6,116 bases of DNA. Source: Pseudomonadota bacterium (lineage in GTDB: Bacteria > Pseudomonadota > Gammaproteobacteria > Xanthomonadales > Rhodanobacteraceae). Where the stretch lies: positions 1-6,116 of the forward strand of contig JAJXTX010000031.1 in NCBI GenBank assembly GCA_021783385.1. The letters run 5' to 3'. A model generated the notes under the pieces. It was not told the DNA's origin, did no database searches, and worked only from the letters and a program-made list of their open reading frames with translations. Below, in pieces: positions 5,604-6,116 of the stretch; positions within the stretch are counted from its first letter, which is position 1; each line of letters begins with the position of its first letter. The position numbers and the translations under genes were made by a program.

Positions 5604-6116
5604 TCACAGCTCGCGCAGCGCGGTGGTCACCGGCAGCCGCGCGGCGCGCACGGCGGGAAACAGCCCACCGACGAAGCCGATCGCCATCGCCCACTTGATG
5701 CCGGTCCACAGCAGCTGCGGCGACACCCGGAACTGGAACACCACCTGGCTGAAGTTCGCGCCCAGGGTCGAGGCGGTGTAACCGTTGAAGATCAGCCAGG
5801 TGATGCCGCCGCCGAGCACACCGCCGAGCAGCGCCAGCAGCATCGTTTCCAGCAGCACCGACACCACCACCGGCACACCGCGAAAGCCGATCGCGCGCAG
5901 CGTGGCGATCTCGCGCGCGCGCGCTGCCACCGCCGCGAACATGGTGTTGAGCGCGCCGAAGATCGCGCCGATCGCCATGATCACGCCCACCGTGATGCCG
6001 ACGACGCGAATCACCTTGGTCAGCCCGGCAGACTGCTCGGTGAAGTACTGGCGGGTGGTGCTCACGTCCACTTTCAGGCGTGGATCGGTCAACAGCGCCG
6101 CCTTGAATGTATCGAA
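5604..6116 (-). CDS. MacB/FtsX-type ABC transporter permease, C-terminal part (5' end outside window)
   Basis: The C-terminal 170 residues of an inner-membrane ABC permease are visible; the frame stays open to the window edge, so the gene begins beyond it. The TTG at 6092 is an internal leucine, and in-frame coding (FDTFKAAL..) continues upstream of it. Counting from the edge, a short periplasmic tail precedes a membrane helix (about 36-60). This runs into the FtsX coupling segment NTMFAAVAARAREIATLRAIGFRG (57-80), which contacts the ATPase. Two further helices follow (about 86-110 and 138-155), and the protein ends FPAVRAARLPVTTALREL, the typical end of the FtsX domain. MacB-like systems use a separate or fused ATPase and a periplasmic adaptor for export or lipoprotein/peptide handling; those partners would lie outside the window. 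The visible half cannot show whether an ATPase is fused. It is convergent with the exporter, 45 bases apart. Confidence 0.93.
   Translation of the reverse strand, partial: FDTFKAALLTDPRLKVDVSTTRQYFTEQSAGLTKVIRVVGITVGVIMAIGAIFGALNTMFAAVAARAREIATLRAIGFRGVPVVVSVLLETMLLALLGGVLGGGITWLIFNGYTASTLGANFSQVVFQFRVSPQLLWTGIKWAMAIGFVGGLFPAVRAARLPVTTALREL

Noticed and set aside
6090..6092. TTG as the start of the ABC permease
   Set aside because: The frame stays open and protein-like (FDTFKAAL) up to the window edge, and the FtsX domain would be cut, so the true start lies outside the window.

Overview
This window is GC-rich, gene-dense DNA that reads as an ordinary chromosomal segment of a gammaproteobacterium. 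The strong G/C preference at third codon positions, the close resemblance of the TrmB and YedA-like proteins to their proteobacterial relatives, and the gene set suggest the Xanthomonadales, perhaps a Rhodanobacter/Dyella/Luteibacter-like organism. That placement is inferred from recalled families and not from a database search. I see no insertion sequence, phage gene, CRISPR array, tRNA, rRNA or strong compositional break.

Layout: 1-107 is an unassigned leader. trmB (108-821, +) encodes the tRNA m7G46 methyltransferase. After a 213-base gap with a candidate promoter, an SLC13-family permease with two internal RCK_C (TrkA_C) domains follows (1035-2876, +). A small Rieske [2Fe-2S] protein lies on the opposite strand (2857-3267, -), and its 3' end overlaps the end of the permease by 20 bases. 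A 91-base divergent intergenic region with inverted repeats (3268-3358) separates it from a 91-residue membrane protein of unknown function (3359-3634, +). Next comes an Ada-type AraC/O6-alkylguanine-DNA methyltransferase fusion that lacks the N-terminal zinc domain (3704-4564, +), and then a YedA-like EamA exporter (4644-5558, +). The window closes with the C-terminal part of a MacB/FtsX-type ABC permease on the minus strand (5604-6116, truncated by the window edge). Two adjacent 6-bp hairpins lie at the convergent boundary with the exporter.

The genes do not form an evident pathway. tRNA modification, anion or solute transport, a small electron-transfer or oxygenase-accessory protein, alkylation repair, efflux and an ABC exporter sit side by side, mostly as separate transcription units. 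I did not find a convincing undescribed system. The points most worth a second look are the conserved-looking C-terminal motif of the small membrane protein, the altered first substrate hairpin of the SLC13 permease, the dyad structure at 3301-3341, and the Ada protein without its sensor domain.
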